The position numbers were made by a program, and so were the translations under genes. Below the pieces are notes generated by a model, which was given only the letters and a program-made list of their open reading frames with translations, had not been told where the DNA came from and did not search any database. A stretch of DNA of 34,909 bases, from contig JAEYYB010000133.1 in assembly GCA_023430975.1 (NCBI GenBank), forward strand, positions 1 to 34,909. Direction: 5' to 3'. The DNA is from Bacillota bacterium. Its GTDB lineage: Bacteria > Bacillota > Clostridia > Acetivibrionales > DSM-2933. Below are positions 1 to 8,125 of this stretch, one piece after another (the first letter of the stretch is position 1; the number at the start of each line of letters is the position of its first letter).

Positions 1-88
1 CCCGTTCCCATCCCGAACACGGCAGTTAAGCTTCTTAGTGCCGACGATACTTAGACGGTTGCGTCTTGGTAAAATAGGTAGTCGCCAG
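1..88 (+). rRNA. rrf: 5S ribosomal RNA, 3' part (gene begins left of the window)
   Basis: The first ~88 bases match the 3' two thirds of a bacterial 5S rRNA. They begin with the conserved CCCGTTCCCATCCCGAACAC segment, then the AGTTAAGC and GCCGA stretches, and end in the 3' strand near GGTAGTCGCCAG. The 5' ~30 bases are outside the window. A strong terminator follows directly, so this is the end of an rRNA operon. The exact mature 3' end is estimated. Confidence 0.95.
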
Positions 89-94
89 ATTTAT

Positions 95-130
95 ATCAGA
101 GCCTTATGCGAATAGCATAAGGCTCTGATT
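95..130 (+). terminator. Terminator of the rRNA operon
   Basis: A perfect 15-bp stem (95-109 pairing with 115-129) encloses a 5-nt loop immediately after the 5S gene. The T-run is short (TT, then GCCTTT), but the stem is long and the position is exactly where an rRNA operon terminator belongs. Confidence 0.85.
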
Positions 131-230
131 GCCTTTCCACACATACATGGCACTCCTTTAAATATTTTATGTTTAACACATCCACTATAATGTCAATACT
201 TAAAGGGAAGATAAGACAAGGGGGGCCACA

Positions 231-608
231 ATGTTGCAAAATAAGACCATTACACATTTACTTTTAGGACTTATTATTTTATTTTTCACAGCTTATTTTA
301 TAGTTCAGAACATTATTTTCTCCCACGGGCATCTAATAGTAAATGAACTGAATAATATAATCAAATATGCACAACAGGACAAGTGGGGTGAAGCCGAGGG
401 TTCAGCAAATAAGCTTGAGAAAAGCTGGGATAAATCAAAGTATCTTCTTGCCCTGAACTACGCTGAGGCAGATTATTCACTTTTTCTAGATAATCTCTCA
501 AGAATTCAAGGTGCCATAAAAACAAGGGATGATACAGAAACAATCACTCAGGCTCTATCGACACTAAAACTTTGGAATAACTTTACTAAAGTAGTTCCGG
601 AACCATAG
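231..608 (+). CDS. DUF4363-family membrane-anchored protein
   Basis: A 125-residue protein of unknown function that resembles the DUF4363 family. Residues ~8-28 form one hydrophobic helix. The rest is a polar, helix-rich domain with many Lys, Glu, Trp and Leu, probably exposed outside the membrane. The start is preceded by a G-rich ribosome binding site (GGGGGG, 220-225). The gene ends 11 bases before the next start, so it is very likely co-transcribed with the DUF421 gene. That pairing is common in Firmicutes and supports the assignment. A TATAAT-like hexamer lies at 186-191 without a good -35 partner. The role is unknown; the pairing suggests a small two-component membrane assembly. Confidence 0.8.
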   Translation: MLQNKTITHLLLGLIILFFTAYFIVQNIIFSHGHLIVNELNNIIKYAQQDKWGEAEGSANKLEKSWDKSKYLLALNYAEADYSLFLDNLSRIQGAIKTRDDTETITQALSTLKLWNNFTKVVPEP

Positions 609-619
609 GGAGGTTGAAA

Positions 620-1315
620 ATGGAAGCTCTTGTTTATATATTCCGTTGTATACTTGTATTACTTTTTTCATGGTTTTGTGTAAGGATTATTGGCAAGAAG
701 TCAATATCCCAGTTGACATCTTATGATTTTACTGCATTAATGATACTGGCAAATGTGGCTGCTGAACCACTGGTATTCAAGATTAGTTCCAAAGCATTCT
801 TGGGCTCGGTAACCATAGCACTTGTAGCTGTCGTTATTGGTTATGCATCATTGCGGAAGAAATTCTATAACATTGATGCAAAACCGGATATTATAATTGT
901 AAATGGAAAAGTTGATAAGGAAGCATTGAAAAGAAACAGGATGAACCTGCCTTTCTTACTGTCATTATTAAGATTAGCGGGGTATGCAAGGGTGTCAGAT
1001 GTTGAATTTGCAATAATAGAACCTGATGGTAACCTTTCGGTAATACCTACTTCCCAAAGCCGTCCTGTTACACCTAATGACCTGAAACTGGATACACAAT
1101 ACGAAGGCATAACTCTTCCTATGATCATCGATGGTGAAATACAATACAACAATCTTAAATTTGCCAAGCTGGACACAGCATGGCTGGAACAAGAAGTTAA
1201 AAAATCCGGTGCTTCACGAGTTGAAGATGTGTTTTTAGCTGAACTTGATACTACAGGTAAACTAAATATTGATCTTTTTCAAGACCCTGTTGATAATAAG
1301 CCTGGAATATTCTAA
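620..1315 (+). CDS. DUF421 / YetF-like membrane protein
   Basis: A 231-residue protein of the DUF421 (YetF-like) family. The N-terminal ~80 residues hold about three transmembrane helices, including a conserved-looking GKKSISQLTSYDF segment. The remaining ~150 residues form the soluble DUF421 domain, with the typical 'PDIIIVNGKVD' strand and the 'R-x-x-G...VEFAIIEPDGNLSV' strand pair. The ATG at 620 is chosen because GGAGGT (609-614) lies just upstream; a TTG at 614 would overlap the ribosome binding site. The biochemical function is not established. In Bacillus, related proteins are linked to spore or envelope functions. It sits 11 bases after the DUF4363 gene and converges with the MerR gene, with no clear terminator between them. 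Confidence 0.85.
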   Translation: MEALVYIFRCILVLLFSWFCVRIIGKKSISQLTSYDFTALMILANVAAEPLVFKISSKAFLGSVTIALVAVVIGYASLRKKFYNIDAKPDIIIVNGKVDKEALKRNRMNLPFLLSLLRLAGYARVSDVEFAIIEPDGNLSVIPTSQSRPVTPNDLKLDTQYEGITLPMIIDGEIQYNNLKFAKLDTAWLEQEVKKSGASRVEDVFLAELDTTGKLNIDLFQDPVDNKPGIF

Positions 1316-1456
1316 TAAAATATACGGCTGTAGATATATGTTTTGCATTAATCATATTACATTATTCAAATCCAGTGAAGCTTCCAGTATATGATTTTTT
1401 GCAACCCCAAATAATAAAAGTAGTCAACCAAATGGATTAATTTATATACACGCCTT

Positions 1457-2380
1457 TTAAGTCCCCAAAACTTTATCTGTAAATGTATTGAGTAGTTCTT
1501 TATCGAGGTCATTTTGATTAACCTTTTTGGCCATCTCGATAATTTGTTTGAACCGGGAACTTAAAACCGGAAGATAGATATCAATTTCCTTGAGCATATC
1601 CTTATATGGGGCTAAGTATTGGTATAACTTTCTAATAGATTGAATTTTATCAGGTTGATCCAAAAGTTCTCTGTAGGCCTGGTTTACTTGTTCCATAGCA
1701 TCATGATTAAAAGAGTCTTTGTCATGAAGTATTTGGTCAACATCATCCTTAAATTTCTGTTCATACTTATTTATTTGTTCTCCGTAGAGTTGATTCACAA
1801 AGTCATCAAATTCCTTACTATTTTCTATTTCATCAGCTGAGTCAAGAAGTTTAACTAGTTCATTCCAAGCATTAATTTTTTCTATACTATTTAGGGGTTC
1901 GTCCAAAAACTCTCCTATCTGTATATACATCAGTTTGCCAAATGTACCTGGGAAAATTCTCTCCAGCTCTCTTTGCATAAAACCTTTAAGTTCCATCTGA
2001 TATAATGGTAAAGTTTGGTTGATATATTTTAGTTCTTCATAGATTGAATTTATAGTGCCGCTTTTTAACTTATAAATGAAGTTTTCTAAAATTTCTTTGT
2101 TTTTTGCCATGGCATTGATTTTAGCTGACATAGTACTTATCTGGGATTTGAGGGCTGATTCCACTTTTAGAGGATTATCCAGAATGTCACGGATGGCTTG
2201 AATTGGAATATCCAGCCTTCTAAGTGCACTTATTTGCGTAAGTCTTTTAATATCATCATCTGAAAACTCTCTGTAATTGTTATCAGGTGTTTTTTCCGGT
2301 GTAATAAGGTTTTCGGCTTCATAATAATAAATTGCCTTTTTAGTAAGACCAGTTATTTTTACAACCTCATTAATTTTCAT
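1457..2380 (-). CDS. MerR-family transcriptional regulator with a long C-terminal domain
   Basis: A 307-residue regulator. Residues 1-70 are a clear MerR winged helix-turn-helix: 'INEVVKITGLTKKAIYYYE' is the recognition HTH, then the wing 'NNYREFSDDDIKRLTQI' and 'LRRLDIPIQAIRDIL'. Residues ~75-115 look like the dimerisation coiled coil. The last ~190 residues are helical, with no recognisable ligand domain and no Cys cluster for metals. A small-molecule or protein input is therefore possible, but its identity is unknown. The start at 2380 is chosen because GGAGGG lies 7 bases upstream; an upstream ATG at 2395 would precede that site. It is divergent from the kinase-like gene, sharing a ~146-bp region, so it may regulate that gene as well as itself (inference). 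Confidence 0.88.
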   Translation of the reverse strand: MKINEVVKITGLTKKAIYYYEAENLITPEKTPDNNYREFSDDDIKRLTQISALRRLDIPIQAIRDILDNPLKVESALKSQISTMSAKINAMAKNKEILENFIYKLKSGTINSIYEELKYINQTLPLYQMELKGFMQRELERIFPGTFGKLMYIQIGEFLDEPLNSIEKINAWNELVKLLDSADEIENSKEFDDFVNQLYGEQINKYEQKFKDDVDQILHDKDSFNHDAMEQVNQAYRELLDQPDKIQSIRKLYQYLAPYKDMLKEIDIYLPVLSSRFKQIIEMAKKVNQNDLDKELLNTFTDKVLGT

Positions 2381-2526
2381 ATATAATCCCTCCATAGCTT
2401 TACTATAAACTATCCTCCTGGGTAAGAGCCAATAGGGAATTGTTAATAAGTAAAATAGTTGATATAATATGTAAAATGATTATTGCAAAACATATAGAAA
2501 TATTAAATGGGAGACATTTTTATACT

Positions 2527-3489
2527 ATGAATAAAAGTTTTGAGAAAGTCATTCTCAATAGAACCAAATCAAGAGAATTATATCAAATTGAAGAAATACA
2601 GGAGCTTTGGGGAGGATATGGCAAGATACTGCGATACGGGCTTAAAGGTTCAGATTTAAACAGAGTAGTGGTTAAAAGCGTATGCCTGCCTAAAAATCCC
2701 AAGCAGTCACGAGGTGGAAATATATCTTACCAGAGAAAACTGAAATCTTATAAAGTAGAAATGGCTTTTTATGAAAACTGGAGCGGAAAATGTGGAAATG
2801 ATTGCAGGGTCCCACGGTGGTATGCTTTTGAGTGGCAAAACGATGAGTTTTTGATGGTGCTTGAAGACCTTGATGAAGCCGGATTTAGAGGGAGAAGACG
2901 AAGTGTTGCATGGAACGATATTAAGGTATGCTTAAAATGGCTTGCTCATTTCCATGCCGCCTTTATGGGTGAAAAACCGGAAAATATATGGACCCAAGGC
3001 ACTTATTGGCATTTGGATACCCGACCTGACGAATTAAAAGCATTAAATGATGTATCTCTAAAGAATGCAGCTAAAGCAATAGACAGAAAACTTAATAACT
3101 GCCGTTTTAAAACCTTTGTGCATGGTGATGCAAAGCTTCAGAATTTCTGCTTTTCCAAAGATGGAGAAAGTGTGGCAGCGGTGGACTTCCAATATGTCGG
3201 CGGTGGCTGTGGAATGAAGGATATTGCTTATTTTGTAGACAGCTGTCTTTATGAGGATGAGTGTGAGAGCTGGGAAAATGACATTTTAGATTTTTATTTT
3301 AAAGAGCTGAAAAATGCATTGGAAGCGGAACAAAAGGATATTAATTTTGATGAATTGGAAAAAGAATGGCGTGGATTGTACCATGTGGCATGGACGGATT
3401 TTTATAGGTTTCTTAAAGGCTGGGCTCCTGGCCATTATGAAACCAGGTATAGTGAAAAAATTGCACGTAAAGTCATAAGCAGCCTTTGA
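2527..3489 (+). CDS. Aminoglycoside phosphotransferase / CHK-like small-molecule kinase
   Basis: A 320-residue soluble protein of the APH/choline-kinase-like superfamily. Near residue 200 the catalytic loop 'FVHGDAKLQNF' matches the H-G-D-x-x-x-x-N motif, and 'AVDFQYVGGG' supplies the metal-binding Asp (equivalent of DFG). 'VVVKSV' near residue 40 is a plausible ATP-anchoring Lys strand, and 'LMVLEDLD' resembles the hinge. It looks closest to the EcKL/CHK-kinase-like or DUF1679 type; the phosphate acceptor cannot be predicted. I chose ATG 2527 with GGGAG at 2509-2513, which is rather far away (13 nt). The frame stays open back to a TTG at 2440, so the start is uncertain. It is divergent from the MerR gene. 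Confidence 0.75.
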   Translation: MNKSFEKVILNRTKSRELYQIEEIQELWGGYGKILRYGLKGSDLNRVVVKSVCLPKNPKQSRGGNISYQRKLKSYKVEMAFYENWSGKCGNDCRVPRWYAFEWQNDEFLMVLEDLDEAGFRGRRRSVAWNDIKVCLKWLAHFHAAFMGEKPENIWTQGTYWHLDTRPDELKALNDVSLKNAAKAIDRKLNNCRFKTFVHGDAKLQNFCFSKDGESVAAVDFQYVGGGCGMKDIAYFVDSCLYEDECESWENDILDFYFKELKNALEAEQKDINFDELEKEWRGLYHVAWTDFYRFLKGWAPGHYETRYSEKIARKVISSL

Positions 3490-3654
3490 AATGGCTGTTG
3501 CATTAAAACTTAATATCTTGTTTATTGGGATGATGATACAAATAAAGTTAAAGTTTCTACATAGAAAAATATATGTACTTTTTGAAATGCCATTTTTAAA
3601 GTATAAGAATAAAACATGCTGTACTATATGTTTTCCATTACATCCAAATAGTTG

Positions 3655-3683
3655 TTGACAGAGCTTCCATAAATTATTATAAT
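3655..3683 (+). promoter_or_regulatory. Sigma-A promoter of the ABC exporter operon
   Basis: A consensus -35 TTGACA (3655-3660) and a consensus -10 TATAAT (3678-3683) are separated by exactly 17 bases. They end 29 bases before the start codon of the first permease. This is the best promoter in the window and suggests strong vegetative expression. No operator is evident. Confidence 0.85.
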
Positions 3684-3712
3684 AATCTATCAACAATTTA
3701 GGTGGTTGTGAG

Positions 3713-4555
3713 ATGGATGAGGGTACAAATAAGATAAATAATCAAATAAAAAGGCAGATTGACATACTGATAGCCACAGCGTTTACCACTTACAAGGAAT
3801 GGATTGCTTACAGAAGCCACATGGCGGTATCCATTTTTGTAGGGCCGGTTTTTTTCCTTGTACAGGTATTTATCTGGAAAGCTATTTATTCAACACAAAG
3901 CACTGTAACGGGATTTACTTTAAACCAAATGCTTGTGTACTTCGGTATTGTATCAGTTATAAATTATCTTACATATGATTCAAGCGATATGGACCTGCAA
4001 ATGCTCATAAGGACAGGGAAGTTCATAACCTTTATGCTGCGGCCGGTTTCTCACTTTTACTATGCAATCTGTCAGAAAATTGGGCACAGGGTTTTGGCTT
4101 TGTGGGTGGAGTTTATACCTGTTTATTTTTTGTTTTTGTTTGTATTTAAAATAAATCTGGTACCTGCCAACCTATTATGGTCACTAGTTTCAATATCGCT
4201 GAGTTTTATGCTTGTCTTCCTTACAAATTACTGTATTGGAATTACGGGATTCTGGCTTACCAAAACTGAAGGATTAAGAAGAGCCTTTCAGGTTTTAAGG
4301 GATGTATGTGCAGGAACTTTGGTTCCGCTGACTCTTTTCCCGGATTTGATGCAAAAGATATTGTTCTTCCTGCCATTCCAGTTTATAACTTATGTTCCTA
4401 TAAGGGTATTTATCGGTTCATACGAGCTTGCGGGTATAAAGATGTCAATTCCTGAAATAGTAGGATTGCAGGCTGTGTTTGTAGTTATAATGTTTTTTGT
4501 TTACAGGATTCTATGGCATCTCGGGACTAAAAGATTTACGGGGGTGGGAGCATGA
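3713..4555 (+). CDS. ABC-2 type transporter permease, first subunit
   Basis: A 280-residue integral membrane protein with about six hydrophobic segments, roughly at residues 40-60, 70-85, 125-150, 160-190, 215-235 and 250-270. The N-terminal region 'TYKEWIAYRSHM...GPVFFLVQVFIWKAIY' is typical of the ABC-2 exporter permeases in the COG4587/COG3694 pair. It should form the membrane channel with the next permease and the ATPase encoded third. The ATG at 3713 has an AGGTGG site a few bases upstream. The stop overlaps the next start by 4 bases (ATGA), indicating translational coupling. The substrate is unknown; this family includes putative multidrug, polysaccharide and natural-product exporters. 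Confidence 0.88.
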   Translation: MDEGTNKINNQIKRQIDILIATAFTTYKEWIAYRSHMAVSIFVGPVFFLVQVFIWKAIYSTQSTVTGFTLNQMLVYFGIVSVINYLTYDSSDMDLQMLIRTGKFITFMLRPVSHFYYAICQKIGHRVLALWVEFIPVYFLFLFVFKINLVPANLLWSLVSISLSFMLVFLTNYCIGITGFWLTKTEGLRRAFQVLRDVCAGTLVPLTLFPDLMQKILFFLPFQFITYVPIRVFIGSYELAGIKMSIPEIVGLQAVFVVIMFFVYRILWHLGTKRFTGVGA

Positions 4556-5334
4556 TAAATGCAATGCATGTACATCTGCAGGGTATTAAGACTGCTCTTG
4601 CAGTAAGAATGGCATACCGTGCCGACTTTTTTATCAGCATATTAATCATGCTTTTAGTTGAGGCATTAGTGCCTTTTGTAACTTATCTCATATATAAAAA
4701 CGGTGCATCACTGCCTGGCTGGAGCATGTATGAGGTGCTTCTTATCCAGGGAATATTCCTTTTGTCGAGGGGAATAGCATTTCCGTTTTTCTTCGGTATA
4801 GTGTGGAATACAGTACAAAGAGTTCAAGAAGGTACTTTTGACCTTCTTCTTATAAAACCAAGGTCTATCCTTCATATGCTTATTGTGACAGGCTTTGACT
4901 CAGAAGACCTTGGGAAGCTTTTGGGCGGAATTGTTCTTTTTACTGCTTCATTGGCTAATATTCCTTTTCCGGGTTTACTTCTCTGGTTGAAGTTCCTGGT
5001 ACTTTTCATTGTGTCTTTGGTGGTAATGTTCGGATTTGGACTTATATTATCGGGTTTAGGCATTGTGTGGGTCGGTAACTACAGAGTTTATGAAATATTT
5101 TTCTCCATAGCCAATTTCGGAATGTACCCGGCTAATATTTTTTCCAAGTTTCTGCAGACATTTATAACCTCAATAATACCTGTAGCAATGCTTGGTTTTG
5201 TACCGGCATCAGTGCTGCTGGGCAGACCGGCTGAAGGAACATTATATGCGGTTATTGCAAGTTTCATTTTTTTATTTGCGAGCTTGTTATTTTGGAAGAC
5301 AATGTTTAAAAGATATACTAGTGCAGGTGGTTGA
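4552..5334 (+). CDS. ABC-2 type transporter permease, second subunit (DUF990-like)
   Basis: A 260-residue membrane protein with six predicted helices. 'KPRSILHMLIVTGFDSEDLGKLLGG' lies in the middle loop, a stretch typical of the PF06182 (DUF990, ABC-2 family) permeases. It partners the preceding permease, giving a heterodimeric channel, and the following ATPase. The start overlaps the previous stop by 4 bases, and its own stop lies 2 bases before the ATPase ATG. The three genes are therefore one tightly coupled operon. Nothing in the sequence identifies the cargo. Confidence 0.88.
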   Translation: MINAMHVHLQGIKTALAVRMAYRADFFISILIMLLVEALVPFVTYLIYKNGASLPGWSMYEVLLIQGIFLLSRGIAFPFFFGIVWNTVQRVQEGTFDLLLIKPRSILHMLIVTGFDSEDLGKLLGGIVLFTASLANIPFPGLLLWLKFLVLFIVSLVVMFGFGLILSGLGIVWVGNYRVYEIFFSIANFGMYPANIFSKFLQTFITSIIPVAMLGFVPASVLLGRPAEGTLYAVIASFIFLFASLLFWKTMFKRYTSAGG

Positions 5335-5336
5335 TT

Positions 5337-6305
5337 ATGATAATTAATGTTGAAAATCTAACTAAAACATTTAAATCCTATGAACGGGGAAATACTTTTA
5401 AAGAAGCTTTCAAAAGCCTCTTTGTGAGAAAAACGAAGGAAGTTGAAGCTTTAAAAGGGATATCCTTTAGCATTAAAAAGGGCGAACTGGTAGGATTCCT
5501 TGGCCCAAATGGTGCAGGTAAATCCACGACCCTGAAAGTTTTGACTGGAATTCTTTTTCCTACTGATGGGAAAGTTGATATTTTGGGGTATACACCATGG
5601 AAGGACCGAAAAAAATATGTAGCCAATATCGGTGCGGTATTTGGTCAGAAATCACAGCTTTTGTGGGATATCCCTCCACTTGATGCATTTAATCTTAACA
5701 AAGCTATATACTCCATTCCAGATGGTGAGTTTAATAAAAAACTAAACTATATGGTAGAAATGTTAAGTTTGCAGGACCTTGTTAAAAAACCTACCAGGCT
5801 ATTGTCACTAGGAGAAAGAATGAAGTGTGAATTCATTATGGCAATGCTTCATAATCCTGAGATAGTATTCCTTGACGAACCCACAATAGGGCTTGATGTT
5901 ATTGCAAAGGACAAAATCAGGGAGTTCATTACTGAAATGAATAAGCAAGGGGTAACCTTTATACTTACAACTCATGATCTTGAAGATGTAGAGAGGCTTG
6001 CCGAAAGGGTCATAGTGATAAATCACGGTGAAATGGTGTTTGACAATTCAATTGATGCCTTAAAAAGTCATCTCGGAACGAAAAAGACGGTATCGATATC
6101 TACCCACGGCCCGCTACCATTACTGGATATGCCCGGTGTGCAGGTAAAGAACAAACCATCGGAATATAATGTGGAGCTGGAGCTTGATGTTAGTGTAATG
6201 GAGCTCAATAAGTTTATTGACTATATAAACAGGAACAGCACATTAAGTGACATGTCTTTGCAGGAGCTTCCTATTGAAGAGGTTATAAAGGATCTTTATA
6301 CTTAA
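5337..6305 (+). CDS. ABC transporter ATP-binding protein of the ABC-2 exporter
   Basis: A 322-residue ATPase that powers the two permeases upstream. Walker A 'GPNGAGKST' is at residues 56-64, and 'FGQKSQLLWDIP' contains the Q-loop. The signature is 'LSLGERMK' (156-163), a variant of LSGGQ in which Leu replaces the first Gly, typical of the COG4586 group. Walker B 'IVFLDEP' has its Asp/Glu at 180-181, and the H-loop is 'LTTHDLEDVERL'. After residue ~240 there is the short C-terminal extension common in ABC-2 exporter ATPases. The ATG at 5337 follows GGTGG by 6 bases; a TTG at 5331 is in frame but less likely. Third gene of the operon. Confidence 0.92.
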   Translation: MIINVENLTKTFKSYERGNTFKEAFKSLFVRKTKEVEALKGISFSIKKGELVGFLGPNGAGKSTTLKVLTGILFPTDGKVDILGYTPWKDRKKYVANIGAVFGQKSQLLWDIPPLDAFNLNKAIYSIPDGEFNKKLNYMVEMLSLQDLVKKPTRLLSLGERMKCEFIMAMLHNPEIVFLDEPTIGLDVIAKDKIREFITEMNKQGVTFILTTHDLEDVERLAERVIVINHGEMVFDNSIDALKSHLGTKKTVSISTHGPLPLLDMPGVQVKNKPSEYNVELELDVSVMELNKFIDYINRNSTLSDMSLQELPIEEVIKDLYT

Positions 6306-6314
6306 TGGGATTTT

Positions 6315-6352
6315 CTTATGACAACAGTTGCATTTACAATTATGCTCATAAG
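6315..6352 (+). terminator. Possible weak terminator after the ABC operon
   Basis: CTTATGA (6315-6321) pairs with TCATAAG (6346-6352), with an inner GCAT/ATGC pairing and a T-rich run afterwards. The stem is weak and the loop large. The position just after the ATPase stop is what makes it plausible. Confidence 0.35.
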
Positions 6353-6365
6353 TTTAATCTCTTTG

Positions 6366-6394
6366 TTTAAACTCAAGGCAAAATATGATATAGT
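6366..6394 (+). promoter_or_regulatory. Candidate promoter of the GH43 gene
   Basis: TTTAAA (6366-6371) and TATAGT (6389-6394) are spaced by 17 bases and lie 50 bases upstream of the GTG start. The -35 is poor, so this is only a candidate. Confidence 0.35.
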
Positions 6395-6443
6395 TTTTTT
6401 AGAGAGTAAATGGGATTGGAGTACGATAGAGGGGGGAAAGACC

Positions 6444-7754
6444 GTGTATAAAAGAGTTAATCTCATCAGAAAAGGAATTTTATTTATCATTCTTTCAGTC
6501 TTTTTGTCAAGCTTTACAATAAATTCTGTGGCTGAATCTATAACCGTCACAAACCCCATAGTAAAGCAGAGGGCAGACCCTTGGGTTTACAAGCATTCCG
6601 ACGGTTACTATTACATGACTGCATCAGTTCCGGAGTATGACAGGATAGAATTAAGAAGGGCAACAACAATTCAGGGCTTATCGACAGCCGCTCCCACAGT
6701 GATATGGCAGAGACATTCCAGCGGAGTTATGGGGGGGCATATCTGGGCACCTGAAATTCATTTTATAAATGGTAAGTGGTACATTTATTTTTCAGCAGGA
6801 ACATCTGAAAACAAATTTGCTATTCGTTTGTACATATTGGAATGCTCTGCAGAAAATCCTGTGACAGGACAATGGGTTGAGAAAGGGCAATTAAAGACGG
6901 GATGGGAGTCCTTTACACTTGATGCTACCTCATTTGAACACAATGGTACAAGATATCTTGTGTGGGCTCAATCACAATCGGGCATAAACAGCAACAGCAA
7001 TCTTTATATAGCAAAAATGAACGGTCCCCTTGCAATAACAGGCACTCCCGTTATGATTACAACACCTGAGTATTCATGGGAAAAGATAGGATATTCGGTT
7101 AATGAGGGACCGGCAGTAATTAAGAAAAACGGAAAGATCTTTCTTACATATTCTGCTAGTGCCACTGATTTTAATTATTGCATTGGAATGTTGACTGCAT
7201 CTGCATCAAGTGATTTGTTAAATCCAGCTTCCTGGAGCAAATCACCCAATCCTGTATTCAAAACTAATGAAGCAACCAGCCAGTATGGCCCTGGACATAA
7301 TTGCTTTACAACATCCCAGGATGGAACAGTTGATATAATGATTTATCATTCACGAAATTATAAAAACATAACGGGTGATCCACTATATGACCCAAACCGT
7401 CATATGCGTGCACAGAGACTTTATTGGAATGCTGATGGGACACCGAATTTCGGGGTGCCTGTTCAAGACGGAGTAACTGTTATTTCCACTGCAGAACCTA
7501 CAATTACACCTACAAATACACCCACAATTACACCTACAATTGCCCCTACGCCAACTCCATCGATAACCAAATCTTTGAATCCTGAGGATATCAATGGAGA
7601 TAAAGTGGTGAATATGGCCGATGTAATTATTATTGCCGGCTTCTTTAATCAATTAACTTCGCAAAACAACATTAAATGTGATTTAAATAGTGATGGAGTA
7701 ATAAACATGAGCGATATTATAATTCTTGCCAAGAAATTCAACAATGTATTCTAA
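6444..7754 (+). CDS. Secreted family 43 glycoside hydrolase with a C-terminal dockerin
   Basis: A 436-residue exported enzyme, probably an alpha-L-arabinofuranosidase or related arabinan/arabinoxylan-debranching enzyme of GH43. Residues 1-30 are a signal peptide ending 'NSVA'. Residues ~35-350 form the five-bladed propeller. The expected catalytic triad is visible: Asp45 in 'QRADPWVY' (base), Asp160 in 'FTLDATSF' (pKa modulator) and Glu221 in 'NEGPAV' (acid). A Thr/Pro linker (~357-378) joins a dockerin (~380-436) with two calcium loops, 'DINGDKVVNMAD' and 'DLNSDGVINMSD', and no X-module. I chose GTG 6444 because a GAGGGGGG site is ~7 bases upstream and a signal peptide follows. The ATG at 6318 would add 42 residues and bury the signal. 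Substrate specificity within GH43 is not decided. Confidence 0.88.
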   Translation: MYKRVNLIRKGILFIILSVFLSSFTINSVAESITVTNPIVKQRADPWVYKHSDGYYYMTASVPEYDRIELRRATTIQGLSTAAPTVIWQRHSSGVMGGHIWAPEIHFINGKWYIYFSAGTSENKFAIRLYILECSAENPVTGQWVEKGQLKTGWESFTLDATSFEHNGTRYLVWAQSQSGINSNSNLYIAKMNGPLAITGTPVMITTPEYSWEKIGYSVNEGPAVIKKNGKIFLTYSASATDFNYCIGMLTASASSDLLNPASWSKSPNPVFKTNEATSQYGPGHNCFTTSQDGTVDIMIYHSRNYKNITGDPLYDPNRHMRAQRLYWNADGTPNFGVPVQDGVTVISTAEPTITPTNTPTITPTIAPTPTPSITKSLNPEDINGDKVVNMADVIIIAGFFNQLTSQNNIKCDLNSDGVINMSDIIILAKKFNNVF

Positions 7755-7755
7755 A

Positions 7756-7847
7756 TTAAAAGTGTTAATAATCTTACATTTGGAGCAAATAATGAACGGT
7801 TCAACGGGATTTGCGACAGACAAATGTAATAGATTTATCACTTTTAA
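7756..7847 (-). repeat. Palindromic dispersed repeat, copy 1 (inverted)
   Basis: A 92-bp imperfect palindrome bounded by TTAAAAGTG and CACTTTTAA, beginning one base after the stop codon of the GH43 gene. Read on the minus strand it aligns end to end with the copies at 23200 and 30203, with a few substitutions and short deletions (e.g. GCTCC then AAATG, where the others have GCTCCGCCAAATG). The outer arms, an inner GCAAAT/ATTTGC pair and a central CCCGTT loop would fold into one long hairpin. Confidence 0.85.
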
Positions 7848-7897
7848 TATAAGATTTGATTTAATAATGATGATAAAATAATTAATAAATAATGATA

Positions 7898-7930
7898 AAA
7901 TAATAATGAAATAATAATGAAATAATAATG
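7898..7930. repeat. Three tandem copies of an 11-bp unit
   Basis: AAATAATAATG is repeated exactly three times without interruption, inside a wider AT-rich stretch (7855-7935). The 371-bp gap between the GH43 and first GH9 genes holds this, palindrome copy 1 and a terminator. I see no gene in it. Confidence 0.8.
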
Positions 7931-7938
7931 AAACATAC

Positions 7939-7987
7939 AAAATGTCATGGTACGAATATTGGGATCATGGCATTTTGCTGTTTTTTT
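7939..7987 (+). terminator. Rho-independent terminator downstream of GH43
   Basis: An 11-bp stem, AAAATGTCATG (7939-7949) with CATGGCATTTT (7966-7976), contains one G-T pair and is followed by GCTG and a run of seven T. It separates the GH43 transcript from the first GH9 gene. Confidence 0.75.
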
Positions 7988-8125
7988 ATTATTTTTATGT
8001 ATAAACAAAATAAATCAAATTATTCAATTTATTTCACTTGAATTTTAGAGTACAATTATAGTAAGGCGAAATATGCTTATAGATATTTAAATATATAATA
8101 TGCTTTTATTTTAGGGGGTTAAAAA

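Noticed and set aside
6318..6443. Longer N-terminus for the GH43 enzyme
   Set aside because: The extension lacks a ribosome binding site and would place the signal peptide 45 residues inside the protein; the GTG at 6444 fits both.
7756..7847. CRISPR-like repeat
   Set aside because: The three related copies are kilobases apart, in both orientations, without spacers or cas genes.
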